From Vibrio qingdaonensis (GTDB lineage Bacteria; Pseudomonadota; Gammaproteobacteria; Enterobacterales; Vibrionaceae): DNA of 64,000 nucleotides. Under the pieces are notes generated by a model. The model was not told the origin of the DNA, ran no database searches, and worked only from the letters and a program-made list of their open reading frames with translations. Shown here in pieces: positions 18,733 to 26,620 of this stretch (position 1 is the stretch's first letter; every line of letters begins with the position of its first letter). The stretch covers positions 32,821-96,820 of the forward strand of contig NZ_JAKRRY010000023.1 in NCBI RefSeq assembly GCF_026191675.1. Direction: 5' to 3'. Both the position numbers and the translations under genes were made by a program.

Positions 18733-19785
18733 TTAGTTTACTTTCTTGGTAATAAACATCGCATCACCATAACTAAAGAAGCGGTACTTGTTATCCACGG
18801 CATGCTGATAAGCGTTCATCACATGGTCATAACCGGCAAATGCACTTACTAACATAATCAGCGTTGACTCTGGCAAGTGGAAATTAGTCACTAAACAGTC
18901 GACAACTTTATACTCATAGCCTGGAAAGATGAAAATTTCAGTATCGCCGAAAAATGGCGCGAATTCTGTTCCCTTCGATTTCGCATCTTGGGCTGCACTT
19001 TCTAAAGAGCGCACCGATGTTGTGCCAACAGCAATCACTCTGCCACCACTCGCTTTGGTTTCAGCAATAGCTTTCACCACTTCATCGCTCACTTCAACAT
19101 ATTCGGAATGCATGTGGTGATCGTGAATATTATCGACACGAACGGGTTGAAAGGTTCCAGCTCCAACATGCAAAGTCACGTAGGCGAAGTTCACGCCTTT
19201 CGCCTTTATGTCGGCCAAGACTTTGTCATCAAAATGAAGTCCCGCAGTTGGGGCTGCTACAGCCCCCGGTTTCTCATTGTAAACGGTTTGGTAACGCTCT
19301 TTATCTGCATCCTCATCAGGACGATCAATATAAGGCGGTAATGGCATGTGACCGATGTCGTTTAACACTTCCAACACCGTTTTCTCTGATTGAATTTCAA
19401 TTTCAAACAGGGCGTCGTGCCTAGCGACCATAATAGCTTGGTAGTCATCATTTTCACCAAGAAGCAGCTCTGTGCCTACTTTTGGTGATTTCGAACAACG
19501 AACATGGGCCAACAGACGCTTATCATCAAGCATACGCTCAACCAACACTTCCAATTTGCCGCCAGATGCTTTGCGTCCAAACATTCTCGCTGGGATAACC
19601 CGAGTGTTATTAAACACAAGTAAATCACCGGGTTGAACAAGGCTGGCAATATCAGTAAAGGTTTTATCAGCCACTTCACCTGTATTACCAGTGAGCTGTA
19701 ATAATCGGCTCGCACTACGTTCAGCGGTGGGATAACGAGCAATAAGCTCATCAGGTAGGTCAAAGTGAAAATCTGAAACTTGCAT
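18733..19785 (-). CDS. queA: S-adenosylmethionine:tRNA ribosyltransferase-isomerase
   Basis: Adds the cyclopentene ring precursor from SAM to preQ1-tRNA in queuosine synthesis, acting right after Tgt. 350 residues. Conserved segments DLLVFNNTRVIPAR, EKPGAVAAPTAGLHF and LVTNFHLPESTL are visible. I chose the ATG at 19785 because the family begins M-x-V-x-DF; a start three codons upstream is possible. Same strand and order as tgt-yajC-secDF. Confidence 0.96.
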   Translation of the reverse strand: MQVSDFHFDLPDELIARYPTAERSASRLLQLTGNTGEVADKTFTDIASLVQPGDLLVFNNTRVIPARMFGRKASGGKLEVLVERMLDDKRLLAHVRCSKSPKVGTELLLGENDDYQAIMVARHDALFEIEIQSEKTVLEVLNDIGHMPLPPYIDRPDEDADKERYQTVYNEKPGAVAAPTAGLHFDDKVLADIKAKGVNFAYVTLHVGAGTFQPVRVDNIHDHHMHSEYVEVSDEVVKAIAETKASGGRVIAVGTTSVRSLESAAQDAKSKGTEFAPFFGDTEIFIFPGYEYKVVDCLVTNFHLPESTLIMLVSAFAGYDHVMNAYQHAVDNKYRFFSYGDAMFITKKVN

Positions 19786-20043
19786 AACACCCATCTTTGT
19801 TGATCTATGACATAAAGAACGAAAAATTTCGCAGCCGCTAAGTATAGGCTTACAGCATGGAATAGCAAGTTGAACAAGATTAATCGTGTTGTATTTTTAA
19901 GCAAATTATCGCCACGTGACAATCACTGCAATTTTGCGATCCATTTTTAATGATTCGCATCAAAAAATGACCGAGTTCTCAACTTTATTGCCGCGATGAT
20001 TCTATAGTTAAAGCAGACAATCAAAATGAGTTGGAGGCCCTCT

Positions 20044-20511
20044 ATGATTAAGGTCGAAGATATGATGACCCGCAACCCTCACACCCTTTTGCGGTCTCAC
20101 TCCCTTGCCGATGCCAAGCACATGATGGAAGCGCTCGATATCCGGCATATCCCTATAATTGATGCCCATAAACAACTATTAGGTATTGTATCTCAGCGCG
20201 ATTTACTCGCAGTTCAAGAATCCATCTTACAACGCCTTCCTAGTGACCAATCTTACACGCTGGCGACACCTATAAGCGATTTTATGCACGTTAACATTAT
20301 GACCATCGAACCTAGAGCCGGTCTTCGTGAAAGTGCCATGTACATGCAAAAGCACAAAGTAGGCTGCTTACCTGTCGTTAAAAAAGGAGAGTTAGTCGGA
20401 ATTATCACTGACAGCGATTTTGTCGCTATCGCCATTAATTTATTAGAATTACAAGAAGAGGCAGAGCCTGAAGAAAGTGATATTGAGCCAGTACAAAGCG
20501 TCACAGAATAA
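20044..20511 (+). CDS. Two-CBS-domain protein
   Basis: 155 residues made of a tandem CBS pair: DMMTRNPHTLLRSH...HIPIIDAHKQLLGIVSQRDLLA, then DFMHVNIMTIEPRAGL...GCLPVVKKGELVGIITDSDFVA, and an acidic tail. Standalone CBS pairs usually sense adenine nucleotides and regulate a partner protein; the partner here is unknown. The ATG at 20044 is chosen because TTGGAGG lies just upstream; a longer frame would start inside that ribosome-binding region. Confidence 0.85.
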   Translation: MIKVEDMMTRNPHTLLRSHSLADAKHMMEALDIRHIPIIDAHKQLLGIVSQRDLLAVQESILQRLPSDQSYTLATPISDFMHVNIMTIEPRAGLRESAMYMQKHKVGCLPVVKKGELVGIITDSDFVAIAINLLELQEEAEPEESDIEPVQSVTE

Positions 20512-20568
20512 AGATAGTGTACGCGTTATATCTGGTGGGCGAGCAATTCAGTAAATTGAAGTCAATTA

Positions 20569-20606
20569 GTCTATAGGTATACTTTATACCAACCATACCT
20601 ATAGAC
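20569..20606. repeat. 12-bp perfect inverted repeat between convergent genes
   Basis: Arms GTCTATAGGTAT and ATACCTATAGAC, 14-nt loop that itself starts a nested GGTATA/TATACC palindrome. It lies between the CBS gene and oxyR2, which face each other. No T run follows, so it is a weak terminator candidate; it may be a small mobile palindrome. Confidence 0.6.
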
Positions 20607-20634
20607 GCCTCGATGTAAGCATTCCCCAGCACAT

Positions 20635-21540
20635 TTAAAGCAGTTCGGATACCACGTCCGCAAGATGCATAAACGACTCACGCCTCGAGGAACTCGGTCT
20701 CCACACCAAACCAATCTCTCGATGGGCTTGCTGACCGGGTGGTTCTATGACAATTAAATTCTGGTTGTCTAGTAAGCCATGTTCAATCGCCATTTGCGGG
20801 ATAAACGTCGTACCTAAACCATTAGCAACCATTTGTACTAGAGTATGTAAACTGGTGGCGCTAAATGGGTTAATTTTTTCTTTTTTTGTCAATTTACAAG
20901 CCGACACGGCATGCTCAGTTAAGCAATGCTCATTTTCAAGTAGGAAGACCGATTCATCGGGAAGATCGTCATATTTAATCGGCACTTGAATACGATCGGC
21001 CTGCGTTCTGCTGATGACCATTTTAAAAGGGTCTTGGCCAACGATACAGCTCTCCATATTGCCAATTTCCATCGGCAGTGCCAGAATCAAAACATCTAAC
21101 TCACCATGCTTTAGTGCCGCCAACAAATTCGATGTCGTATCCTCTCTAAGTAACAAATTGAGTTGCGGATAGCGTGCATTCACTTCTTGTACTAAGTCGC
21201 ACAGCAGAAAAGGAGCGATGGTGGGAATACAACCTAACTTAATCTGCCCTTGCATCGCATCACCTTGGCAAAAATCACCTAGCTCTATCAAATCTTGCCC
21301 TTTCGCTAGCAATTCTCTTCCTTGCTTAACGACCATCTCTCCGGCTTGAGTGAAGACTAACGGGCTTTTCTTATCCTTTTTTTCATAGAGAGGACAGCCA
21401 ATAAGCTCCTCAAGGTTTTGAATGCCTTTACTCAAGGTAGATTGACTCACAAAACAACGCTCTGCCGCCTCACTAAAATGCCGAGTTTCGCTGAGCGTCA
21501 CGAGGTAGTGGATTTGTTTTAAACTGGGCCATTTATTCAT
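20635..21540 (-). CDS. oxyR2: Peroxide-sensing LysR regulator, OxyR2 type
   Basis: Hydrogen-peroxide sensor that activates peroxiredoxin expression through a reversible disulfide. 301 residues: N-terminal LysR winged helix (HYLVTLSETRHFSEAAERCFVSQ begins near residue 11) and a regulatory domain. The redox pair is Cys206 and Cys215 in EHCLTEHAVSAC. Residue 204 is Glu, as reported for the very sensitive OxyR2 of V. vulnificus, where OxyR1 has Gly. Divergent from the peroxiredoxin gene, with a shared 187-bp control region. Confidence 0.88.
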   Translation of the reverse strand: MNKWPSLKQIHYLVTLSETRHFSEAAERCFVSQSTLSKGIQNLEELIGCPLYEKKDKKSPLVFTQAGEMVVKQGRELLAKGQDLIELGDFCQGDAMQGQIKLGCIPTIAPFLLCDLVQEVNARYPQLNLLLREDTTSNLLAALKHGELDVLILALPMEIGNMESCIVGQDPFKMVISRTQADRIQVPIKYDDLPDESVFLLENEHCLTEHAVSACKLTKKEKINPFSATSLHTLVQMVANGLGTTFIPQMAIEHGLLDNQNLIVIEPPGQQAHREIGLVWRPSSSRRESFMHLADVVSELL

Positions 21541-21727
21541 ATTTACTGCCTACTTTTTTCGCTGCATTCAAAAAAGGAATGAGCAAGAACGACTCATCGT
21601 TTTTTTCGATTAAATCAATCTATTAATTTCGCTTTTTTCAATACTACAATGTGTACTATAGTTTGTCTCGTACAAACACGGACCAAACCGAACACGGTTT
21701 GAATTAACCTATTTTAGGAGCAAAAAA

Positions 21728-22336
21728 ATGGTACTAGTTGGTCGTCAAGCCCCAGACTTTACTGCAGCAGCTGTTCTTGGTAACGGCGAAATCGTTGATA
21801 ACTTCAACTTCGCTGAATTCACTAAAGGTAAAAAAGCAGTTGTTTTCTTCTACCCACTAGATTTCACGTTCGTTTGCCCATCAGAGCTTATCGCGTTTGA
21901 TAACCGTCTAGCTGACTTCCAAGCTAAAGGCGCAGAAGTTATCGGTATTTCTATCGATTCTCAGTTCTCTCACAACGCATGGCGTAACACTGCTATCGAA
22001 GATGGCGGTATCGGTCAAGTTAAATACCCTCTCGTTGCTGATGTTAAGCACGAAATCTGCAAAGCATACGACGTAGAGCACCCAGAAGCTGGCGTTGCGT
22101 TCCGTGGTTCTTTCCTAATTGATGCTGACGGCCTTGTTCGTCACCAAGTAGTGAACGATCTGCCACTTGGTCGTAACATCGATGAAATGCTTCGCATGGT
22201 AGACGCACTAAACTTCCACGAGAAGAATGGTGAAGTTTGTCCTGCACAATGGGAAGAAGGCAAAGCAGGTATGGACGCATCTCCAAAAGGTGTTGCAGCT
22301 TTCCTATCTGAGCACGCAGAAGACCTATCTAAATAA
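21728..22336 (+). CDS. prx2: Typical 2-Cys peroxiredoxin (AhpC/TSA family, Prx2-like)
   Basis: Reduces hydrogen peroxide and organic peroxides. 202 residues with the peroxidatic Cys in DFTFVCPSE and the resolving Cys in GEVCPAQWEEGK near residue 170. Strong ribosome-binding site (TTAGGAG) eight bases before the ATG. No ahpF reductase gene is adjacent, so another reductant must recycle it. The divergent OxyR2-type regulator suggests peroxide induction. The symbol follows the V. vulnificus oxyR2-prx2 pair; ahpC would be the general family name. Confidence 0.9.
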   Translation: MVLVGRQAPDFTAAAVLGNGEIVDNFNFAEFTKGKKAVVFFYPLDFTFVCPSELIAFDNRLADFQAKGAEVIGISIDSQFSHNAWRNTAIEDGGIGQVKYPLVADVKHEICKAYDVEHPEAGVAFRGSFLIDADGLVRHQVVNDLPLGRNIDEMLRMVDALNFHEKNGEVCPAQWEEGKAGMDASPKGVAAFLSEHAEDLSK

Positions 22337-22434
22337 TTGAAACCTTCCGCCCCATGCTCACGGGGTTGATGGTTGGAAATAATAAAGCGGACACCGCAGC
22401 CAATCATTGAAGAGATTTTCAGTTAGCCGAATCC

Positions 22435-22461
22435 AAGCCCGAGTTTTTACTCGGGCTTTTC
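22435..22461 (+). terminator. Rho-independent terminator after prx2
   Basis: Stem AAGCCCGAG / CTCGGGCTT with a six-base TTTTTA loop and trailing T residues. Confidence 0.85.
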
Positions 22462-22524
22462 TCATTTGTTGCCCAGTGTTCACTATCCTCTGCTAGTATC
22501 TCCACTGCGAGAAGGCTATATTAA

Positions 22525-23328
22525 TTGTCTATCGAATTCGTGGACCATGCTATGACCCGTCAACTAGTAACCTACCAACTTGAAGTTTGTATCGATAATA
22601 TTGAGTCACTGCGATACGCCATCGAAGGCGGTGCTACTCGCATAGAACTTTGTTCCTCTTTAGCTTTAGGCGGTCTCACTCCGAGTGCGGGGTTTATGAT
22701 GCAAGCCGCGAAATATAGCCAAGTCCCTGTCTATGCCATGATTCGGCCTCGACAAGGTGACTTTCTCTACAGCCCACTAGACGTTGAAATGATGGCGCAA
22801 GACATCAGCATTGCAGCCAATATGGGGATGGATGGCGTGGTATTAGGCCTCTTGACACACGATGGCTACCTAGATATCAAAAACTTAACCGCTTTGGTTT
22901 CGCAGGCGCAGCAACTCGGCTTAGGCGTCACTTTTCATCGAGCGTTTGATCAATGTAACAATGCGCCAGAGGCCCTTGAGCAAATTATTGCGCTTGGATG
23001 CGAGAGAGTACTCACTTCCGGACTGGCAAGCTCTGCACTCGCAGGTATTGAATGCTTGGAGAGATTACACCAGCAAGCAAAAGGGCGTATCAGTATCATG
23101 GCAGGGGCTGGGGTATCACCAGAAAACGTTGCTCACATCATCCGTCAAACAGGCATTACTGAACTCCATTTATCAGGAAAAACTACTCGACAAAGCACCA
23201 TGTCATTTCGCGCACCACAAGCTAAAATGGGTACAGAAGACACCGACGACTACGCCGTGCCGATTACAGATAAGAGCACTATTAAGCAGACCGCCGACAT
23301 GATTAGAGCCACCATTGCTAAACGCTAA
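22525..23328 (+). CDS. cutC: CutC family protein (copper homeostasis / PF03932)
   Basis: TIM-barrel protein once linked to copper tolerance in E. coli; its biochemical role is uncertain. The family core is clear: YQLEVCIDNIESL, GGATRIELCSSLALGGLTPS, MIRPRQGDFLYS, VTFHRAFDQC and ERVLTSG. 267 residues if the TTG at 22525 is the start; it has AGAAGG nine bases upstream. The first ATG (22552) matches the family N-terminus better but has a poor ribosome-binding site, so the start is open. Confidence 0.88.
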   Translation: MSIEFVDHAMTRQLVTYQLEVCIDNIESLRYAIEGGATRIELCSSLALGGLTPSAGFMMQAAKYSQVPVYAMIRPRQGDFLYSPLDVEMMAQDISIAANMGMDGVVLGLLTHDGYLDIKNLTALVSQAQQLGLGVTFHRAFDQCNNAPEALEQIIALGCERVLTSGLASSALAGIECLERLHQQAKGRISIMAGAGVSPENVAHIIRQTGITELHLSGKTTRQSTMSFRAPQAKMGTEDTDDYAVPITDKSTIKQTADMIRATIAKR

Positions 23329-23387
23329 AAGCGTCAGCGATGGTTCGGTCAGTCGCTCAATACTGATGACCATGAGAAAACATTACG

Positions 23388-24326
23388 ATGCTAAACAATC
23401 ATTTTTATAACATTGATCTCAACTTACTTCGTACATTTATTGTTCTCATGCAAGAAAAAAACATGCGTAAAGCCTCTGAACGTTTGTTAGTTTCGCAACC
23501 CGCGATAAGTCAGACTCTGCAAAAGCTTAGGCACCATTTTAACGACGAACTGTTTGTAAAGGTAAGACAGGGGTTAGAGCCTACCCCCTTTGCTCTCAAC
23601 TTGGAACGTGCAGTCAGCCCCCATCTCAATAATTTAGAGTTGGCATTAGGAAAGCTCAATGAGTTCTCACCTGAAGAGTTATCAGGAACAATGAAGATTG
23701 CTCTCTCTCCTCATATTCTTCCTACCATTACAGGGACGCTGTTCACTGCATTGCGCCGTGACGCACCCAATCTCAATATTGAGTTAGTGAACTGGGGGGG
23801 CAACACCAATGAGGATATCCTAAGGGGGGATGTTTTTTACGGTGCCCATTACGATTTAGATGGTATTTCGAAAGAAATTTCCCGAAATAGACTAATTGAT
23901 ATAGAAGGTCGAGCCATCGTTAGACAGGGGCACCCTATCACTGACAACATAACAACACCGCAGTCTTTTGATGGCTTCGAGATAGCCTCTCAGTTGCTAC
24001 CTGGTTTTAATGATAACGTCTGCCTAGCCGCCAACATTCTCAACTCACTCGGCTGTAAGACTCGGGTGGGATTTCGTTCTGAAGTTTTACTCGCACTTAT
24101 TGATGTAGTGCGTAACACTGACCTCGTCCTTCCCCATTCCAACCTATTTCCAATCAAAAATTTTCCAGAACTCCGCTCTATTATCATTCTGCTTGATAAC
24201 ACCATCCCACACTACAGTCTCTATAGTTACACCCACAATAAAGACAGAAATTCACCCACTAGAAAGTGGATTGATTCCGTGCTGATTAACGCCATCAAGC
24301 AGCAGATAACAATAAATACTGACTAA
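23388..24326 (+). CDS. LysR-family transcriptional regulator
   Basis: 312 residues. The N-terminal winged helix is clear (IDLNLLRTFIVLMQEKNMRKASERL, VSQPAISQTLQKLR) and a LysR effector-binding domain follows. The HTH-plus-dimer-helix wording resembles the LeuO/NodD-like branch, but I cannot assign a ligand. Its likely target is unclear; the next gene (outer-membrane-like protein) is on the same strand 174 bp away and is a candidate. Confidence 0.85.
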   Translation: MLNNHFYNIDLNLLRTFIVLMQEKNMRKASERLLVSQPAISQTLQKLRHHFNDELFVKVRQGLEPTPFALNLERAVSPHLNNLELALGKLNEFSPEELSGTMKIALSPHILPTITGTLFTALRRDAPNLNIELVNWGGNTNEDILRGDVFYGAHYDLDGISKEISRNRLIDIEGRAIVRQGHPITDNITTPQSFDGFEIASQLLPGFNDNVCLAANILNSLGCKTRVGFRSEVLLALIDVVRNTDLVLPHSNLFPIKNFPELRSIIILLDNTIPHYSLYSYTHNKDRNSPTRKWIDSVLINAIKQQITINTD

Positions 24327-24500
24327 CCCCACTCAATTCACCGGGCAGCCTTGTAACCTTCCCTCCGACATCCCCTTTCCTCCCTCTTATTACAGTCATA
24401 AGCAATACTACTTAGTCTCTAATGACTCAAAAATTTACACTAAGCCGCATCTTCTATCTAAGTCAACGGAACGACGAGAAGTTAAATCCTATTTACTTAT

Positions 24501-24995
24501 ATGGTTAAGATTATGATGAAAAAAGCTTTATTAATGGCTAGCCTGCTCGCAGCTCCGTTTCTCACTCACGCGCATACAATTCAAGTGTCCCCAGAACTAA
24601 AGATCGGCGCATACCGTGGTGCTGGTCTTCAGGTTGGTCTACCAAATACGTTAGGTTTTGACGCTGTCTTCTTTGACTATGGGCACACTCGCTACTCCAG
24701 CAATGCCTATGACGAGACGTTACATAGCTACCGTGTCGGACTGCAGCAAATGTTTGGTCAAGCTGCGACTCATGGTTTTCAGGTAAGTATCGGTGGTGTG
24801 CAGTACGATGGAAGCAAAAGAGAAGAAAGTCGCAGTGCGACTGGTGTTAGCATTGGTGCCAACTACGTCTATCAGATGACCGATAATTTAGCGGTAAGAA
24901 CCGGACTTGATATCAATGTGTTCGATAATCAACAAACCTATATACCAGCAGACATCTTATCAAACTGGAATTTAGGTTTCATCCTACGCTTCTAG
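24501..24995 (+). CDS. Small outer-membrane beta-barrel-like protein
   Basis: 164 residues at most. A signal peptide (KKALLMASLLAAPFLTHAHA-like, cut near residue 24) is followed by alternating hydrophobic/polar strands and a C-terminal Phe (WNLGFILRF), the signature of an 8-strand-like outer-membrane barrel recognised by the Bam machinery. Three ATGs (24501, 24513, 24516) compete for the start; the latter two give a cleaner signal peptide. I do not recognise a named family. Convergent with phoU. Confidence 0.6.
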   Translation: MVKIMMKKALLMASLLAAPFLTHAHTIQVSPELKIGAYRGAGLQVGLPNTLGFDAVFFDYGHTRYSSNAYDETLHSYRVGLQQMFGQAATHGFQVSIGGVQYDGSKREESRSATGVSIGANYVYQMTDNLAVRTGLDINVFDNQQTYIPADILSNWNLGFILRF

Positions 24996-25011
24996 CGCCA
25001 GAGTTATCGCG

Positions 25012-25040
25012 ACCTCTAGATCGTAATTCGGTCTAGAGGT
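25012..25040. terminator. Inverted repeat between convergent genes, possible bidirectional terminator
   Basis: Arms ACCTCTAGA / TCTAGAGGT (9 bp, perfect) around an 11-nt loop. It lies 16 bp after the barrel gene stop and upstream of the phoU 3' end. A T run is lacking, so its strength is doubtful. Confidence 0.5.
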
Positions 25041-25058
25041 TAACAATCACTATTTAAA

Positions 25059-25098
25059 GTTAAGTTATTAAGCGTTAAGTTATTAAGAGTTAAGTAAG
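25059..25098. repeat. 15-bp tandem repeat reaching into the 3' end of phoU
   Basis: Two full copies of a 15-bp unit (GTTAAGTTATTAAG plus C or A) and a 10-bp partial third copy. The second copy includes the phoU stop codon, so changes in copy number would alter the last residues of PhoU. Confidence 0.7.
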
Positions 25099-25784
25099 TC
25101 GTCAATGCTCTGCTCACCAAGATGGCGAACATCTTTTCCTTTCACGAAATAAATAATGTACTCACAAATATTCTGACAACGGTCACCGACTCTTTCAATT
25201 GCTCTCGCCGACCACATCACCTGTAATACGCTCGGAATATTCTTCGGATTTTCCATCATGTAAGTCATTAACTGACGAATCACGGCCTCATATTCAGCAT
25301 CGAGCTTATCATCCAGCTTATACGCCTCAGCTGCCGCATCGACATCCATGCGAGCAAACGCATCAAGAACTTGATGTAACATGCTAATCGCTTGGCGGCA
25401 TAATGGTTCGAGAGATACATGAAAACTTTGCTCTTTCGTGGAAGGGGTCTCAATCGCCACTCTCGCAATACGCGCAGCAACATCACCAATACGCTCTAAA
25501 TCGGTAATGGTTTTAATTATTGCCATCACTAAGCGCAGATCTTTGGCTGTCGGTTGGCGTTTAGCGATAATACGGGTACACGCTTCATCAATAGACACTT
25601 CCATGGCATTCACTTTATGATCGTCACGAACCACTTTTTTAGCCAGATCAATATCATCGTTATGCAACGCCTGTAGTGCGAACGAGAGTTGTTGCTCCAC
25701 CAGCCCTCCCATAGTGAGGACGTGGGTACGGATTGACTCGAGTTCCGCGTTAAACTGACCTGAAATATGACGACCAAAGTGCAT
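25083..25784 (-). CDS. phoU: Phosphate-signalling regulator PhoU
   Basis: Cytoplasmic all-helical protein that links the Pst transporter to PhoR and damps the Pho response when phosphate is ample. 233 residues with two three-helix PhoU repeats (RIGDVAARIARVA and ERVGDRCQNICEYIIY are the metal-binding E-x3-D segments). Last gene of pstC-pstA-pstB-phoU, 15 bp after pstB. Confidence 0.95.
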   Translation of the reverse strand: MHFGRHISGQFNAELESIRTHVLTMGGLVEQQLSFALQALHNDDIDLAKKVVRDDHKVNAMEVSIDEACTRIIAKRQPTAKDLRLVMAIIKTITDLERIGDVAARIARVAIETPSTKEQSFHVSLEPLCRQAISMLHQVLDAFARMDVDAAAEAYKLDDKLDAEYEAVIRQLMTYMMENPKNIPSVLQVMWSARAIERVGDRCQNICEYIIYFVKGKDVRHLGEQSIDDLLNS

Positions 25785-25799
25785 GAGTATTGTGTTCCT

Positions 25800-26618
25800 C
25801 TATCCGTAACGACCAGTAATGTAGTCTTCTGTTTGCTTTTGCAGCGGAGATGTAAAGATGGAATCTGTATCTGAGTACTCTACCAGCTTTCCTAAGTGAA
25901 TAAACGCAGTATGATCGCTAACTCTTGCCGCTTGTTGCATGTTATGAGTCACCATTACAACCGTATACTTTCTCTTTAAATCGTTAATCAGCTCTTCAAT
26001 CGTCAGAGTTGAAATGGGATCAAGCGCTGAAGTCGGCTCGTCGAGTAATAATACTTCGGGTTCAATCGCGATGGCCCGAGCGATCACTAACCGTTGCTGC
26101 TGGCCTCCCGATAAACCAAATGCATTCTCATGTAGGCGATCTTTCACTTCATCCCATAACGCAGCAGCACGTAACGAACGCTCAACGGCATCATCGAGAT
26201 TGCGACTGTTGCGCACGCCCTGCAAACGCAAGCCGTAGACAACATTTTCATAAATCGATTTAGGAAAAGGATTGGGCCGTTGAAATACCATCCCTACTCG
26301 TCGTCGTAACGTCGCCACATCCACTTTAGGGTGATAAATATTATTACCATGCAGTCGTACATCCCCTTGCACACTGCAACCTTCAACTAAATCATTCATA
26401 CGATTCATACAGCGTAGTAGCGTCGATTTACCACACCCAGACGGACCGATAAACGCCGTAACTTGCCCTTTAGGAATTCGCATCGATACATTATGCAGGG
26501 CCTGCGTACTGCGATAGAACAAGTTTAAATTCTCTATTTCAATGGCCGTCTGATCATCGGTGAGATCATTGACGTCAAGTGGTGTGGGATAACCTAAAGT
26601 TTGGTTGATAGAAAACAT
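25800..26618 (-). CDS. pstB: Phosphate ABC transporter ATP-binding protein
   Basis: Energises phosphate import through PstCA. 272 residues with Walker A GPSGCGKST, signature LSGGQQQR, Walker B LLLDEPTSALDP, and the H-loop VMVTHNMQQA. Two bp from pstA and part of the pst operon. Confidence 0.97.
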   Translation of the reverse strand: MFSINQTLGYPTPLDVNDLTDDQTAIEIENLNLFYRSTQALHNVSMRIPKGQVTAFIGPSGCGKSTLLRCMNRMNDLVEGCSVQGDVRLHGNNIYHPKVDVATLRRRVGMVFQRPNPFPKSIYENVVYGLRLQGVRNSRNLDDAVERSLRAAALWDEVKDRLHENAFGLSGGQQQRLVIARAIAIEPEVLLLDEPTSALDPISTLTIEELINDLKRKYTVVMVTHNMQQAARVSDHTAFIHLGKLVEYSDTDSIFTSPLQKQTEDYITGRYG

Positions 26619-26620
26619 CG

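Noticed and set aside
19476..19922. 148-aa minus-strand frame across the queA start
   Set aside because: It overlaps most of the queA N-terminus in another frame, is hydrophobic by composition and has no ribosome-binding site.
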